Notes: generated from the letters alone by a model not told the origin. Positions 1 to 7,678 are shown, counted from the stretch's first letter. The stretch is 23,252 nucleotides of DNA from UBA4675 sp964601265 (GCA_964601265.1 CAZRMT010000014.1:1-23252); one strand, 5' to 3'. A program made the numbers and translations.

Positions 1-838
1 CTCCTTCGGGAAGAACTTCGCCCGTTTCGGGATTGATTATTTCGGGAATAAAGAAGTCTTCGTTTATATGAAGTCCGTCCATATATTCACATTCGCCCGA
101 AACCCCGGGTCCCATAAGTTCGCTCATTCCGTAGTTGGAAGTAACGAGCATTTGGTCGCCCCAATACTTATGCATTTCGCCTCTCATAGCGTCCGTCAGC
201 ATTTCGCTACCGACAAGACCTATTTTTAAGTTTAAGTCCTTTTTAGGGTCCACACCCATTTCACGGGCGACTTCCGCAAGTCTTAACGCATAAGAAGGCG
301 TTGCCACGAGTAACGTGGTTCCGAAATCCCTCATATACATAATCTGCTTTTCACTGTTTCCCGTGGAAGACGGCACTATCGTTGCGCCTATGTTTTCAAG
401 CCCGTAATGAAGTCCGAGCGCCCCCGTAAACATACCGTACCCGAAACAAATCTGCGCCACGTCCTCGGAACTCGCTCCGCCCATACAGGCAATTCTCGAA
501 ACACATTCCGTCCACGTTTTTAAATCGTTACGGGTGTAACCTACTACGGTAGGCTTTCCCGTGGTTCCGCTGGAAGCGTGTATTCTGACTAAATCCTTTT
601 TAGGAACGGCAAACAGTCCGAAAGGATAATTATCTCTCAAATCTTGCTTGGTTACGAAAGGAAGTTTGGATAAATCTTTCAAGCTTTTAATATCGCTAGG
701 CTTAATACCCGCTTCGTCCATTTTAGCCCTATAAGGGGCAACTTTTTCGTAAACCCTTGCAACGGTCTCTTTTAATCTGGTTAATTGAATTTCTTCTATC
801 TCTTTTCTGGAAAGCGTTTCCTCTTTAGACCAAATCAT
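1..838 (-). CDS. paaK: Phenylacetate-CoA ligase family protein (C-terminus cut by window edge)
   Basis: The first 279 residues of an arylacetate:CoA ligase are present; the rest lies left of the window. PaaK-family enzymes use ATP to adenylate phenylacetate or a related aryl acid and then transfer it to CoA in the cytoplasm. Seen in the sequence: the P-loop-like motif SSGTTGKPT about 90 residues in, the family-typical YTRNDLKTW stretch after it, CFGYGMFTGALGLHYG, and a YGMSELMGPGVSGEC segment matching the acid-recognition and adenylate region. The ATG at 838 is preceded by AAGGGAGAAT, a good ribosome site. It starts 43 nt after the symporter stop, so the two are probably one operon under the Tyr/Phe attenuator upstream. 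In anaerobes PaaK often works with indolepyruvate:ferredoxin oxidoreductase; that partner is not in view. The family is clear; the exact aryl substrate is inferred. Confidence 0.9.
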   Translation of the reverse strand, partial: MIWSKEETLSRKEIEEIQLTRLKETVARVYEKVAPYRAKMDEAGIKPSDIKSLKDLSKLPFVTKQDLRDNYPFGLFAVPKKDLVRIHASSGTTGKPTVVGYTRNDLKTWTECVSRIACMGGASSEDVAQICFGYGMFTGALGLHYGLENIGATIVPSSTGNSEKQIMYMRDFGTTLLVATPSYALRLAEVAREMGVDPKKDLNLKIGLVGSEMLTDAMRGEMHKYWGDQMLVTSNYGMSELMGPGVSGECEYMDGLHINEDFFIPEIINPETGEVLPEG

Positions 839-881
839 TTTTATTCTCCCTTTCGATAAAAACTCTTATTATATTATACCA

Positions 882-2420
882 CTATACGATTTCGTTTTCA
901 ATCTTTTTATCAAACGATTCGTGTATTATTTTCTCGTCCAACTGCTTTGTGAATAAACTTACCACAATCGTTATCACAACGGAAAAAGCCATACAAATCA
1001 CACCTATTAACGGCGAACAAGACACTCCGTTTTTAATTGCCGTCCCAAATGAACAATGCCAATCAGCCTTGCCGTAGCCGAGCAAGATAATTAACGCAAC
1101 GGTTAACACGAGCGAAGATATAATGGACCACCAACAAGCGGATTTAGTAACCTTTTTCCAAATCAGCCCTATTACGAACGGTCCCATAAAGCAACCTGCA
1201 AGCGTTCCCCAGCTTATTCCCATAAGATAAGCTATTGCGGTTAGGTTGAATTTCATATTGAGTATGGCAAGCAAAAGCGAAATGCCTATAAAAATTATAC
1301 AAAGAATTCTCATAAGCCAATTTACTTTTTTATCCGAAGCTTCCTTGTTAATACTACCCTTATAAATATCAATCGCCACGACCGACGCACCCGAAAGGGA
1401 CACGCTTGAAAGGGTTGACATACTTGCCGAAAGTATAAGCACCGCTATAACTCCCAAAAGTCCGGGCTTAATAACTAAATTAAGCATATACGGAACGTTG
1501 TTGTCGGGGTTTCCGTCAAAAATACCCGTGCCGACGTATTTCGAATACAGTCCGCCCGTAAAATACGCCCCGAAACCTATAATCAAAGCAAAAATCGTAC
1601 TAATTATCATACCTTGATTTATCGCCTTTTTATCTCTTACCGAATAGTATTTATGTACCGTTTGCGGAAGTCCCAACACCCCGAACGAAGTAAGCAAAAT
1701 AAGAGATATAAGCGAAACGGTGTCGCCGTAAATTCCTTTATTTTCGCTTGAAAAAGTAAACCATTTAAGCCCCGACAAATCCCAATTAACGGCTTCGTAG
1801 TTGCAAAAAGATATCACCATAAGCACTACGCCGATAAGCATTATTATTCCTTGAATAAAGTCGGACAAAGCCGTTGCGAAATATCCGCCGAAGAATAGAT
1901 ATATTGCAGTAATTATCGACAAAACCAACATAACTATCCACGCTTTTATGTGGAAAACGACTTCGAACAAATTGCTTAACCCGTTATAAACGGACGCGGA
2001 ATAAGGAATTAAAAATATAAAGATAATTATAGCCGACGCAAGCTTTAACCCTTTACTGCCGTATCTTTTTTCAAAAAATTCGGGCATAGTTTTAGCTTGC
2101 AAACGTTGCGTCATATTTTTCGTGCGTTTCGCCATAATTTTCCAAGCGAGCAAAGAACCGATTAGCGCGTTGCCTATACCAATCCAAACGGAAGCCATTT
2201 GATATTGCTGACCGAATTTCCCCGCATAACCGATAAAAATAACGGCGGAGAAATAAGTCGTTCCGTAAGCGAAAGCGCTCATCCAACCGTTTAGCCCTTT
2301 TTTACCCGCATGAAGCGTGTCTTCTACCGTTTTCGTGCGGTTACGGGTATATAACGCTATACACATCATTCCGACGGCGTACAACAGCAAAATAATTGCG
2401 TCAATCCAATGAATTCTCAT
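882..2420 (-). CDS. Sodium:solute symporter (SSS family)
   Basis: A 512-residue integral membrane protein with about 13 hydrophobic segments, normal for the SSS/PutP family. Visible landmarks are the early helix with GWMSAFAYGTTYFSA, the family signature region around ALSDFIQGIIMLIG, and ASMSTLSSVSLSGAS, which carries the small hydroxyl residues of the Na2 site. It should import an organic anion or amino acid using the Na+ gradient. The sequence does not give the substrate. The Tyr/Phe-rich leader peptide upstream and the phenylacetate-CoA ligase downstream suggest an arylacetate or aromatic amino acid. The start at 2420 has an AGAGAGGG ribosome site that begins just after the T-run of the leader terminator, so expression depends on readthrough of that hairpin. 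The C-terminus is a charged tail (KKIENEIV). Confidence 0.9.
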   Translation of the reverse strand: MRIHWIDAIILLLYAVGMMCIALYTRNRTKTVEDTLHAGKKGLNGWMSAFAYGTTYFSAVIFIGYAGKFGQQYQMASVWIGIGNALIGSLLAWKIMAKRTKNMTQRLQAKTMPEFFEKRYGSKGLKLASAIIIFIFLIPYSASVYNGLSNLFEVVFHIKAWIVMLVLSIITAIYLFFGGYFATALSDFIQGIIMLIGVVLMVISFCNYEAVNWDLSGLKWFTFSSENKGIYGDTVSLISLILLTSFGVLGLPQTVHKYYSVRDKKAINQGMIISTIFALIIGFGAYFTGGLYSKYVGTGIFDGNPDNNVPYMLNLVIKPGLLGVIAVLILSASMSTLSSVSLSGASVVAIDIYKGSINKEASDKKVNWLMRILCIIFIGISLLLAILNMKFNLTAIAYLMGISWGTLAGCFMGPFVIGLIWKKVTKSACWWSIISSLVLTVALIILLGYGKADWHCSFGTAIKNGVSCSPLIGVICMAFSVVITIVVSLFTKQLDEKIIHESFDKKIENEIV

Positions 2421-2437
2421 AATTTTTCCCTCTCTAT

Positions 2438-2464
2438 AAAAAATACCGCCGATTTACGGCGGTA
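2438..2464 (-). terminator. Intrinsic terminator in the symporter leader (attenuator)
   Basis: On the minus strand TACCGCC and GGCGGTA form a perfect 7-bp stem with a 7-nt loop (arms at 2458-2464 and 2444-2450), followed at once by six Ts (2443-2438). It stands between the Tyr/Phe leader peptide and the symporter ribosome site. It can also stop transcripts that read through from the upstream amidohydrolase gene, which has no strong terminator of its own. Confidence 0.85.
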
Positions 2465-2600
2465 AAATTCAAACAAAAATATAATCGTATCAAAAAAACC
2501 GCGACATATCAAAACTGAAACTAATTAAAATAATAGTTTCTAAAGTAGTAATATTCGCAATAATATTCGATAGCAAAAATACTCATAATTTATTTCCTTG
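2444..2600 (-). promoter_or_regulatory. Candidate ribosome-mediated attenuator responding to Tyr/Phe
   Basis: Three mutually exclusive pairings can be drawn by eye. Region 1 (2549-2561, inside the Tyr codons) can pair with region 2 (2498-2511) over about 13 bp with one bulged G and some G-U pairs. The GCGGU of region 2 (2498-2502) can pair instead with ACCGC in the 5' arm of the terminator (region 3, 2458-2464). Regions 3 and 4 (2444-2450) form the terminator. A ribosome stalled at Tyr codons would cover region 1, free region 2 to sequester region 3, and allow readthrough. A further 7-bp hairpin GAAACTA/TAGTTTC (2517-2523 with 2534-2540) spans the peptide stop codon. The 2:3 pairing is only 5 bp, extendable past one mismatch, so the model needs folding and tests. 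Confidence 0.7.
2521..2586 (-). CDS. Tyr/Phe-rich leader peptide (21 aa)
   Basis: A short reading frame starts with ATG at 2586 and stops with TAG at 2521-2523. Its core reads YYCEYYYFRNYYF, giving seven Tyr and three Phe codons in 21. An AAGGAAAT ribosome site lies about 6 nt before the ATG. This is the typical design of an attenuation leader peptide, whose translation speed reports charged tRNA-Tyr and tRNA-Phe. It is followed 56 nt later by an intrinsic terminator and then the symporter gene. The genome is AT-rich, which raises Tyr/Phe/Asn codons by chance, but the clustering and placement argue for function. No protein role is expected beyond regulation. Confidence 0.7.
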   Translation of the reverse strand: MSIFAIEYYCEYYYFRNYYFN

Positions 2601-2605
2601 CGTAT

Positions 2606-2635
2606 AATATACCACTTTTTGACGAATAAAGTCAA
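2606..2635 (-). promoter_or_regulatory. Promoter for leader peptide - symporter - paaK
   Basis: On the minus strand TTGACT (2630-2635), an 18-nt spacer, then TATATT (2606-2611). The predicted start near 2599 puts the leader-peptide ribosome site almost at the RNA 5' end, which is tight but possible. Readthrough from the amidohydrolase operon could also feed this unit. Confidence 0.55.
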
Positions 2636-2663
2636 TAGTATCGCTTTTTTTTATGAAAAAATT

Positions 2664-3470
2664 TTAATTAAATTTAAAAACACGTTTTGCGTTGTCGGAC
2701 AACACCTTTTTTAAGTCCTCGTCGCCTAACCCGAGCGAAAACAGTCTGTCAAGCTCTTTTTCGGGATTCCACATAGGATAATCGGTTCCGAACAAAACTT
2801 TATCGGTACCGTATCTGTCGATTATTTCCGTTATTTGCCCGTCCGTTAAGCGATAAAAACTCGAAGAACAATCCACGAACAAGTTTTTATAACCGCAAAG
2901 CTCTCGGCTAGCCTCTTCGTAAACCGACCAACCGCCGAAATGCGCCCCGATTAACGTTAAGTCAGGAAAATCGTTTAACAAGTTTTTAAGTCTGTTCGGG
3001 TTGGAATTATCGTAACGACAATCCCCCGTGTGCATTAAAATAGGCAAATTGTATTTACAAGCAAGCTCGTACATTAAGTAATGCCTTTTTTCGTCTATTT
3101 TAAAGTTTTGTATATCGGGGTGAAGCTTAATCCCTTTTAATCCCAAACTTACGATATTTTTCACGTCGGAAATCATATCGGAACTGTCTTGATGTAAAGT
3201 TCCTAAACCAATTAGTTTTCCGTTTGAAAAAGCCACTTGTTCGGCAATAAAATTGTTTATGCTCGCCACTTGCTTGGGCGTGGTTGCGACGGATTGAACG
3301 ATAAATCTGTCAATCCCCGCACTTTCGCCTTGTTCTTTTAAATCGGGAACCGTTCCTTTACAAAAAGAAACCACTCCGTAAAAATTGTCAGTACCGTGAA
3401 CGGCTTTTTCCGCTATTTTCTCGGGATAAATGTGACAATGAGCGTCTATTATTTCAAATCCGTTTCTCAT
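2664..3470 (-). CDS. Metal-dependent amidohydrolase (Amidohydro_2 / ACMSD-like)
   Basis: 268 residues forming a complete amidohydrolase TIM barrel. Metal and catalytic landmarks are DAHCH (His11, His13), GIKLHPD (Lys115, His117), LMHTGD (His147), GAHFGG (His177) and LFGTDYP (Asp230), the order expected for the ACMSD/decarboxylase-like amidohydrolases. Such enzymes hydrolyse or decarboxylate small carboxylated substrates in the cytoplasm; the substrate here cannot be read from the sequence. It is the last gene of the T-box operon. Its ATG lies one nucleotide after the stop of the fusion gene (TAATATG) and has no recognisable ribosome site, so translation is probably by re-initiation. That implies its product is made in step with the fusion protein and that they share a pathway. 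Confidence 0.88.
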   Translation of the reverse strand: MRNGFEIIDAHCHIYPEKIAEKAVHGTDNFYGVVSFCKGTVPDLKEQGESAGIDRFIVQSVATTPKQVASINNFIAEQVAFSNGKLIGLGTLHQDSSDMISDVKNIVSLGLKGIKLHPDIQNFKIDEKRHYLMYELACKYNLPILMHTGDCRYDNSNPNRLKNLLNDFPDLTLIGAHFGGWSVYEEASRELCGYKNLFVDCSSSFYRLTDGQITEIIDRYGTDKVLFGTDYPMWNPEKELDRLFSLGLGDEDLKKVLSDNAKRVFKFN

Positions 3471-3471
3471 A

Positions 3472-5991
3472 TTAAGCCGTAACTACGCTGTTCGCCTTTT
3501 GAAGCCCCAGCTTTTTAATTGCGTCCTCTCTCATCTTGTATTTTAATATTTTTCCGGCAACATTCATCGGGAACGAATCGACGAAATCAATATATTTAGG
3601 CACTTTATGGCGAGCCATATGCGCGTTGATATATTCTTTCATCTCTTCCACGGTCATAGTTTCGCCGTCCTTTAAAATAATGCAAGCCATTATTTCTTCG
3701 CCGTACTGTTCGTCCGGAACGCCTATAACCTGAACGTCCTTAACCTTAGGGTGAGTATAGATAAATTCCTCTATCTCCTTGGGGTAAATATTTTCCCCGC
3801 CCCTTATTATCATATCTTTAAGTCTACCCGTAATTCTGTAATTGCCTTCGGGCGTTCTGCAAGCCAAATCTCCCGTATGCAACCAACCGTCCTTGTCGAT
3901 AGCGTTTGCGGTTGCCTTGGGCATTTTATAATAGCCTTTCATTATGTTGTAACCGCGTGCGACGAATTCGCCCGTAACGTTATCGGGACAATCTTCTCCC
4001 GTTTCGGGATTGACTATTTTACACTCTATTTCGGGCAACGCTCTTCCTACGGTTCCCACTCTTACTTCTAGCGGGTCGTCCGTCGAACTCATAGTGCATC
4101 CCGGGGAAGCTTCCGTTTGACCGTAAACGATAGTGATTTCTTTCATATTCATTTTGTCTACGACGTCTTGCATTACCGAAATCGGGCAGGGGCTTCCCGC
4201 CATTATTCCCGTTCTCATATACGAGAAATCGGTTTTCGGGAAATCTTCGTGTTCGAGCAACGCTATAAACATCGTGGGAACGCCGTGAAATGCCGTTATA
4301 TGTTCGTTATTGATGCACGCAAGCGAAGGCTTGGGCGAAAAATACGGAAGCGGGAACAGCGTTACGCCGTGCGTCATACTCGCCGTCATAGCAAGAACCA
4401 TTCCGAAACAGTGGAACATAGGAACTTGTATCATCATTCTGTCGGCGGTGGATAAATCCATTCTGTCGCCTATACACTTACCGTTGTTTACGATATTGTA
4501 ATGGGTAAGCATTACTCCTTTCGGGAACCCCGTCGTACCCGAAGTGTATTGCATATTACATACATCGTTTTTGTCTACCATAGAAGCTCTTTTATAAACT
4601 TCTTCTATCTTTACTTGTTCACCTCTAAGTAGCGCCTCGTTCCACGTTAAACAACCCTTTTGCTTAAAGCCTATGGTTATAACGTTACGAAGGAAGGGTA
4701 AACGTTTACTGTGCAACTGTTCGCCCTGTTTAATATCTTTTAGCTCCGGACAAAGTTCCGAAATTATTGCGGAATAGTCGGAATCACGATAGCTCTGTAC
4801 CATAATTAAAGTGTGCGTATCGGACTGCTTGAACAAATATTCCGCCTCGTGAATTTTATAAGCGGTGTTAACCGTTACGAGTACCGCTCCGATTTTAGTC
4901 GTCGCCCAAAAAGCGATATACCACTGCGGAACGTTACTTGCCCAAACGGCAACCTTGCTACCCGCCTTTACTCCGAGCGCAATTAAAGTTCTCGCAAAAG
5001 CGTCAACGTCGTCACGGAACTCGCTATACGTTCTGGTGTAGTCGAGCGTAGTATACTTAAAAGCGTATTGGTCGGGGAATTCCTCTACCATTTTATCCAA
5101 AACCTGCGAGAAAGTCATATCTATAAGCAAGTCTTTTTTCCAAACGAATTTTCCCGTATGCGTTTTGTTGTAATAATAAGTTTTCTCGCTTTTTGCGGTA
5201 TCGGAAAAGCTTTTCATAAAGCCGACGAATTGCGAAAATACGATTTCCATATCGTCGATTTCTTCGCTCCACAACGGATCCCAAACAAGCGAAATAAAGC
5301 CGTCGTAATTTACGGAATTTAAAGCGAGCATTACCTCTTTAATCGGAACTTCTCCCTCTCCCATAAGGCGGAATTCCGTTTTTCCGTCAACGGACACCGC
5401 GTCGTTTATCTGAACGTGTTTCACGTACGCGCCCAAGTTGGTAATAACTTGTTCGGGTTCTTCCTTGCCCGCAAAATACGCCCCCGTTACGTTCCATAAA
5501 GCGCAAACGAAGTCGCTTGCGAAATCCTCTAAAATATCTCTCAATACTTTGGTGTCCGCAAACGCGCCCGAAGTTTCAATCAAGATAACTACGTCGGATT
5601 TTTCGGCATAAGGCAAAATTTCGGCAATAAGATTTTTAACCGCCTCTTTCACGCCGTCGCCCTCAGTAACGGCCTTTACCCTAACGTACGGAATATGCAA
5701 ACTTTTAGCAAAATCGAGGCATTTTTCTATTTCTTCCGCATTTTTAACTTTTTCGGTTGCGTCGGAAATATCGCATAAAGCGTCGATACAAGGAATGGTT
5801 AACTTCTTTTCGTATAATTTACGCAAGGTTTGGTTTATGGCGTAATCTTGAAAAGCTCCGTCCTTGTCGGTAAAAAGCTTATTATATACGTTGTGAAGTT
5901 CAATTCCGTCAAATTTTAAATCAACGGCAACGTCGCAAAACTCGTCAAAGGTACTTTCGTGCCAACCTCTCGTCGAAAATGATAATTTCAT
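3472..5991 (-). CDS. Fusion of a sugar-phosphate isomerase-like TIM barrel with an acyl-CoA synthetase
   Basis: 839 residues in two parts. Residues 1-258 resemble the xylose isomerase-like/AP-endonuclease-2 barrel, with candidate metal ligands Glu139 (LIETSG), Asn167 (LWNVTG) and His192 (KHVQIND). The usual fourth Glu seems to be Val236 (ISLVWDP), so metal binding may be altered. Residues 280-835 form a full adenylating enzyme with YTSGTTGFPKG (482-492), YGQTE (623-627), GWLHTGD (702-708), GRLKDMIIRGGENIYP (from 722) and the catalytic GK (Lys814). This half should activate an organic acid to its CoA thioester. The ATG overlaps the stop of the LeuA-like gene (ATGA, 5988-5991), with a strong GAGGAGG site inside that gene. 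The ligase class (medium-chain fatty acyl or similar) is uncertain. The barrel could supply or shape the acid substrate. Confidence 0.88.
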   Translation of the reverse strand: MKLSFSTRGWHESTFDEFCDVAVDLKFDGIELHNVYNKLFTDKDGAFQDYAINQTLRKLYEKKLTIPCIDALCDISDATEKVKNAEEIEKCLDFAKSLHIPYVRVKAVTEGDGVKEAVKNLIAEILPYAEKSDVVILIETSGAFADTKVLRDILEDFASDFVCALWNVTGAYFAGKEEPEQVITNLGAYVKHVQINDAVSVDGKTEFRLMGEGEVPIKEVMLALNSVNYDGFISLVWDPLWSEEIDDMEIVFSQFVGFMKSFSDTAKSEKTYYYNKTHTGKFVWKKDLLIDMTFSQVLDKMVEEFPDQYAFKYTTLDYTRTYSEFRDDVDAFARTLIALGVKAGSKVAVWASNVPQWYIAFWATTKIGAVLVTVNTAYKIHEAEYLFKQSDTHTLIMVQSYRDSDYSAIISELCPELKDIKQGEQLHSKRLPFLRNVITIGFKQKGCLTWNEALLRGEQVKIEEVYKRASMVDKNDVCNMQYTSGTTGFPKGVMLTHYNIVNNGKCIGDRMDLSTADRMMIQVPMFHCFGMVLAMTASMTHGVTLFPLPYFSPKPSLACINNEHITAFHGVPTMFIALLEHEDFPKTDFSYMRTGIMAGSPCPISVMQDVVDKMNMKEITIVYGQTEASPGCTMSSTDDPLEVRVGTVGRALPEIECKIVNPETGEDCPDNVTGEFVARGYNIMKGYYKMPKATANAIDKDGWLHTGDLACRTPEGNYRITGRLKDMIIRGGENIYPKEIEEFIYTHPKVKDVQVIGVPDEQYGEEIMACIILKDGETMTVEEMKEYINAHMARHKVPKYIDFVDSFPMNVAGKILKYKMREDAIKKLGLQKANSVVTA

Positions 5992-7367
5992 ACGTTTTCC
6001 TCCTCGTACACTATTTTATTTACAGCCGTAACGTACGCCTTTATGCTTGCCCCCATTATGTCGGTGGAAATACCCTTTCCCGAATAAAGTTTACCGTCGT
6101 GACGGAGCTTAATTAAAGCGTATCCCATCGCCTCTTTTCCTTCGGTAACCGACTGAATTTGGAAATCGTCCAACTCGAAACGTCTGCCGATAACTTGCTC
6201 CAACGCCTTAATAGAAGCGTCTACGGGTCCGTCGCCCATGCTTACGCCTTGAATAATTTCACCGTTCTTTTCCAACGCTATTTGCGCTTGCGCGCTTATA
6301 ACGTTACCGCTGGTTACAAGATAATTTTTAAGTTTATATACGGGCGGAACTTGTAACGCCACGCTCGCAACTATTGCGTCCAATTCTTTTGCGCCGACGT
6401 TCTTATTGCCTGCAACCTTGCAAAATTCTTCGTAAACGCTGTTTTTGTCTTCTTCCGAAAGCTCGTATCCAAGCTTGACTATCGTGGACACAACGGTTTC
6501 CTTATCGTCGTTTTTGTCAAGTTTTACAAGTGCATTTTCTTCGTTAAAACCTACAAAATTACTGTTTTTATTATCGGAATTTATTATTCCTTTAATTTTG
6601 CCGATAATTCTGTGAATTTCGGTTTGTCTGATAGAACACCCCATTTTAAAGGATTGTCCGCAATTTTTAATTAAGTTCGCAAAAACTTCTAAATTAACGT
6701 CGTCGCCGTTAATGCTCGTTTTAATTCCGCAAGCTCCGTTTTTAACCGCCAAAAGCGCTTGAGAAGTCGCAAGTCCGTTTTTATCCGAACAATCGCAATA
6801 CACGGGAACGGTGGTTTTAGAGGCAAATTCGCCGATAAACGCGCCGAAATCGTCGGGCATTAAAACGCCTGCGTCGTCGCACAAAGTTACGCAAGTCGCC
6901 CCGTTTTTAACGCCTACCTCTATCATCTGCATAACGAAATCTTTATCCGCTCTCGTTGCGTCGTCCAAACAAAGTTCGACGTCGTCCGTTTTCTCCTTGG
7001 CGTATTTTACTATTTCTTCCGCCCACAAAAGCATTTTTGGCGCTTTTTTATGGAAACCGTACTCCATTCCCACGCTGGAAACGGGTAATTGTATTCTTAT
7101 TCTTTTGTTTTTCGTGTTGCTTAAAGCACAAACGGCGTTGTCTACGCTTTCACGGTTTTTCCCCGCGCCAACCGAAATAATTGCGTTTTTAACAAACGAA
7201 GAAATTGTTTTTACTAGCAAAATATCGGCTTTACCGCAAGCAATTTCACCTAGCTCTATTACGTCTACGTCGGTTTTGTCTAGGTATCTGGCAATTTCAA
7301 GCTTTTCTTTAAAAGAAAGCGATTCGTCTTTTGTTAAAGTCGTGTCTGCAATAATAATTTTCTTCAT
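5988..7367 (-). CDS. LeuA-like protein with intact leucine-binding domain but degenerate catalytic barrel
   Basis: 459 residues, shorter than typical 2-isopropylmalate synthase (about 510-520). The N-terminal HMGL-like barrel is recognisable (ADTTL at 7-11, DDVELCLDDATRAD at 128-141) but active-site motifs are lost. The catalytic RDGEQ motif after DTTL is replaced by TKDES with a short deletion. The metal-binding HxH is DCS (192-194). The GERAGN loop is shortened to GDDVN, and the His-containing HSSGIHQDG segment of subdomain I is absent. In contrast the C-terminal LeuA dimer domain (about 340-455) is well kept, with GDGPVDA (378-384) and GISTDI (432-437). It probably cannot make isopropylmalate as LeuA does, and may be a leucine-sensing partner or a new enzyme. 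It is first in a T-box-controlled operon, with ribosome site AAGGAGC. Confidence 0.8.
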   Translation of the reverse strand: MKKIIIADTTLTKDESLSFKEKLEIARYLDKTDVDVIELGEIACGKADILLVKTISSFVKNAIISVGAGKNRESVDNAVCALSNTKNKRIRIQLPVSSVGMEYGFHKKAPKMLLWAEEIVKYAKEKTDDVELCLDDATRADKDFVMQMIEVGVKNGATCVTLCDDAGVLMPDDFGAFIGEFASKTTVPVYCDCSDKNGLATSQALLAVKNGACGIKTSINGDDVNLEVFANLIKNCGQSFKMGCSIRQTEIHRIIGKIKGIINSDNKNSNFVGFNEENALVKLDKNDDKETVVSTIVKLGYELSEEDKNSVYEEFCKVAGNKNVGAKELDAIVASVALQVPPVYKLKNYLVTSGNVISAQAQIALEKNGEIIQGVSMGDGPVDASIKALEQVIGRRFELDDFQIQSVTEGKEAMGYALIKLRHDGKLYSGKGISTDIMGASIKAYVTAVNKIVYEEENV

Positions 7368-7396
7368 TTTATGCTCCTTATAAAAAATTTTGATAT

Positions 7397-7434
7397 AAAA
7401 AAATCCCTGAAATCTGCATAAACAGATTTCAGGG
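7397..7434 (-). terminator. T-box leader terminator
   Basis: A perfect 12-bp stem CCCTGAAATCTG/CAGATTTCAGGG (arms 7423-7434 and 7405-7416) with a 6-nt loop, followed by A and seven Ts on the minus strand. Its CCCT arm also closes the T-box antiterminator with AGGG, so the two folds exclude each other. Confidence 0.95.
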
Positions 7435-7672
7435 ACGAATAATTATTCGTGGTACCACCCTGATTGCCGTATTCCTTATAAATACGACCGCTTAATTAAG
7501 CTCTAACAAGCCTTTGGTCTTGATAACGGAACCTACCGAGAAAACTTACTGTAATTTCAGAATTCCGACTCGGGAATGAGACTTGACTGCTCTTTTACGC
7601 TTTTTCGCACCGACCAAAAGCTCTCTGTAGTAAACTTTTGAGCAGAAAATAATTCCTTCTTCGTCTTTATTT
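7397..7672 (-). promoter_or_regulatory. T-box riboswitch, probably leucine-specific
   Basis: The minus-strand leader carries the T-box core AGGGTGGTACCACG (7448-7461), a Stem I with AGAGAG and an apical GGTGCGAAA region, an antiterminator and a downstream terminator. The base of Stem I is GGAAT paired with ATTCC, and an upper helix CTGCTC pairs with GAGCAG. Between them the 3' side of the loop reads TCAAGTCTC, so the specifier is most likely CUC (7578-7580) followed by the usual purine A: leucine. The antiterminator bulge UGGU fits an A discriminator, as in tRNA-Leu. Uncharged tRNA-Leu should allow transcription of the LeuA-like/fusion/amidohydrolase operon. leuS itself lies upstream of this element and is not under it. 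Confidence 0.92.
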
Positions 7673-7678
7673 TTCTAT

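Noticed and set aside
2092..2286. A 64-codon minus-strand frame inside the symporter gene
   Set aside because: It overlaps the symporter in another frame and has no separate signal.
3536..4501. Several open frames of 60-110 codons on the plus strand opposite the fusion gene
   Set aside because: They lie wholly antisense to a gene with clear motifs, have no ribosome sites and encode no recognisable family.
6811..7383. A 190-codon plus-strand frame opposite the LeuA-like gene
   Set aside because: It is the antisense of a conserved coding region; the Ser/Ala-rich translation is typical of a shadow frame.
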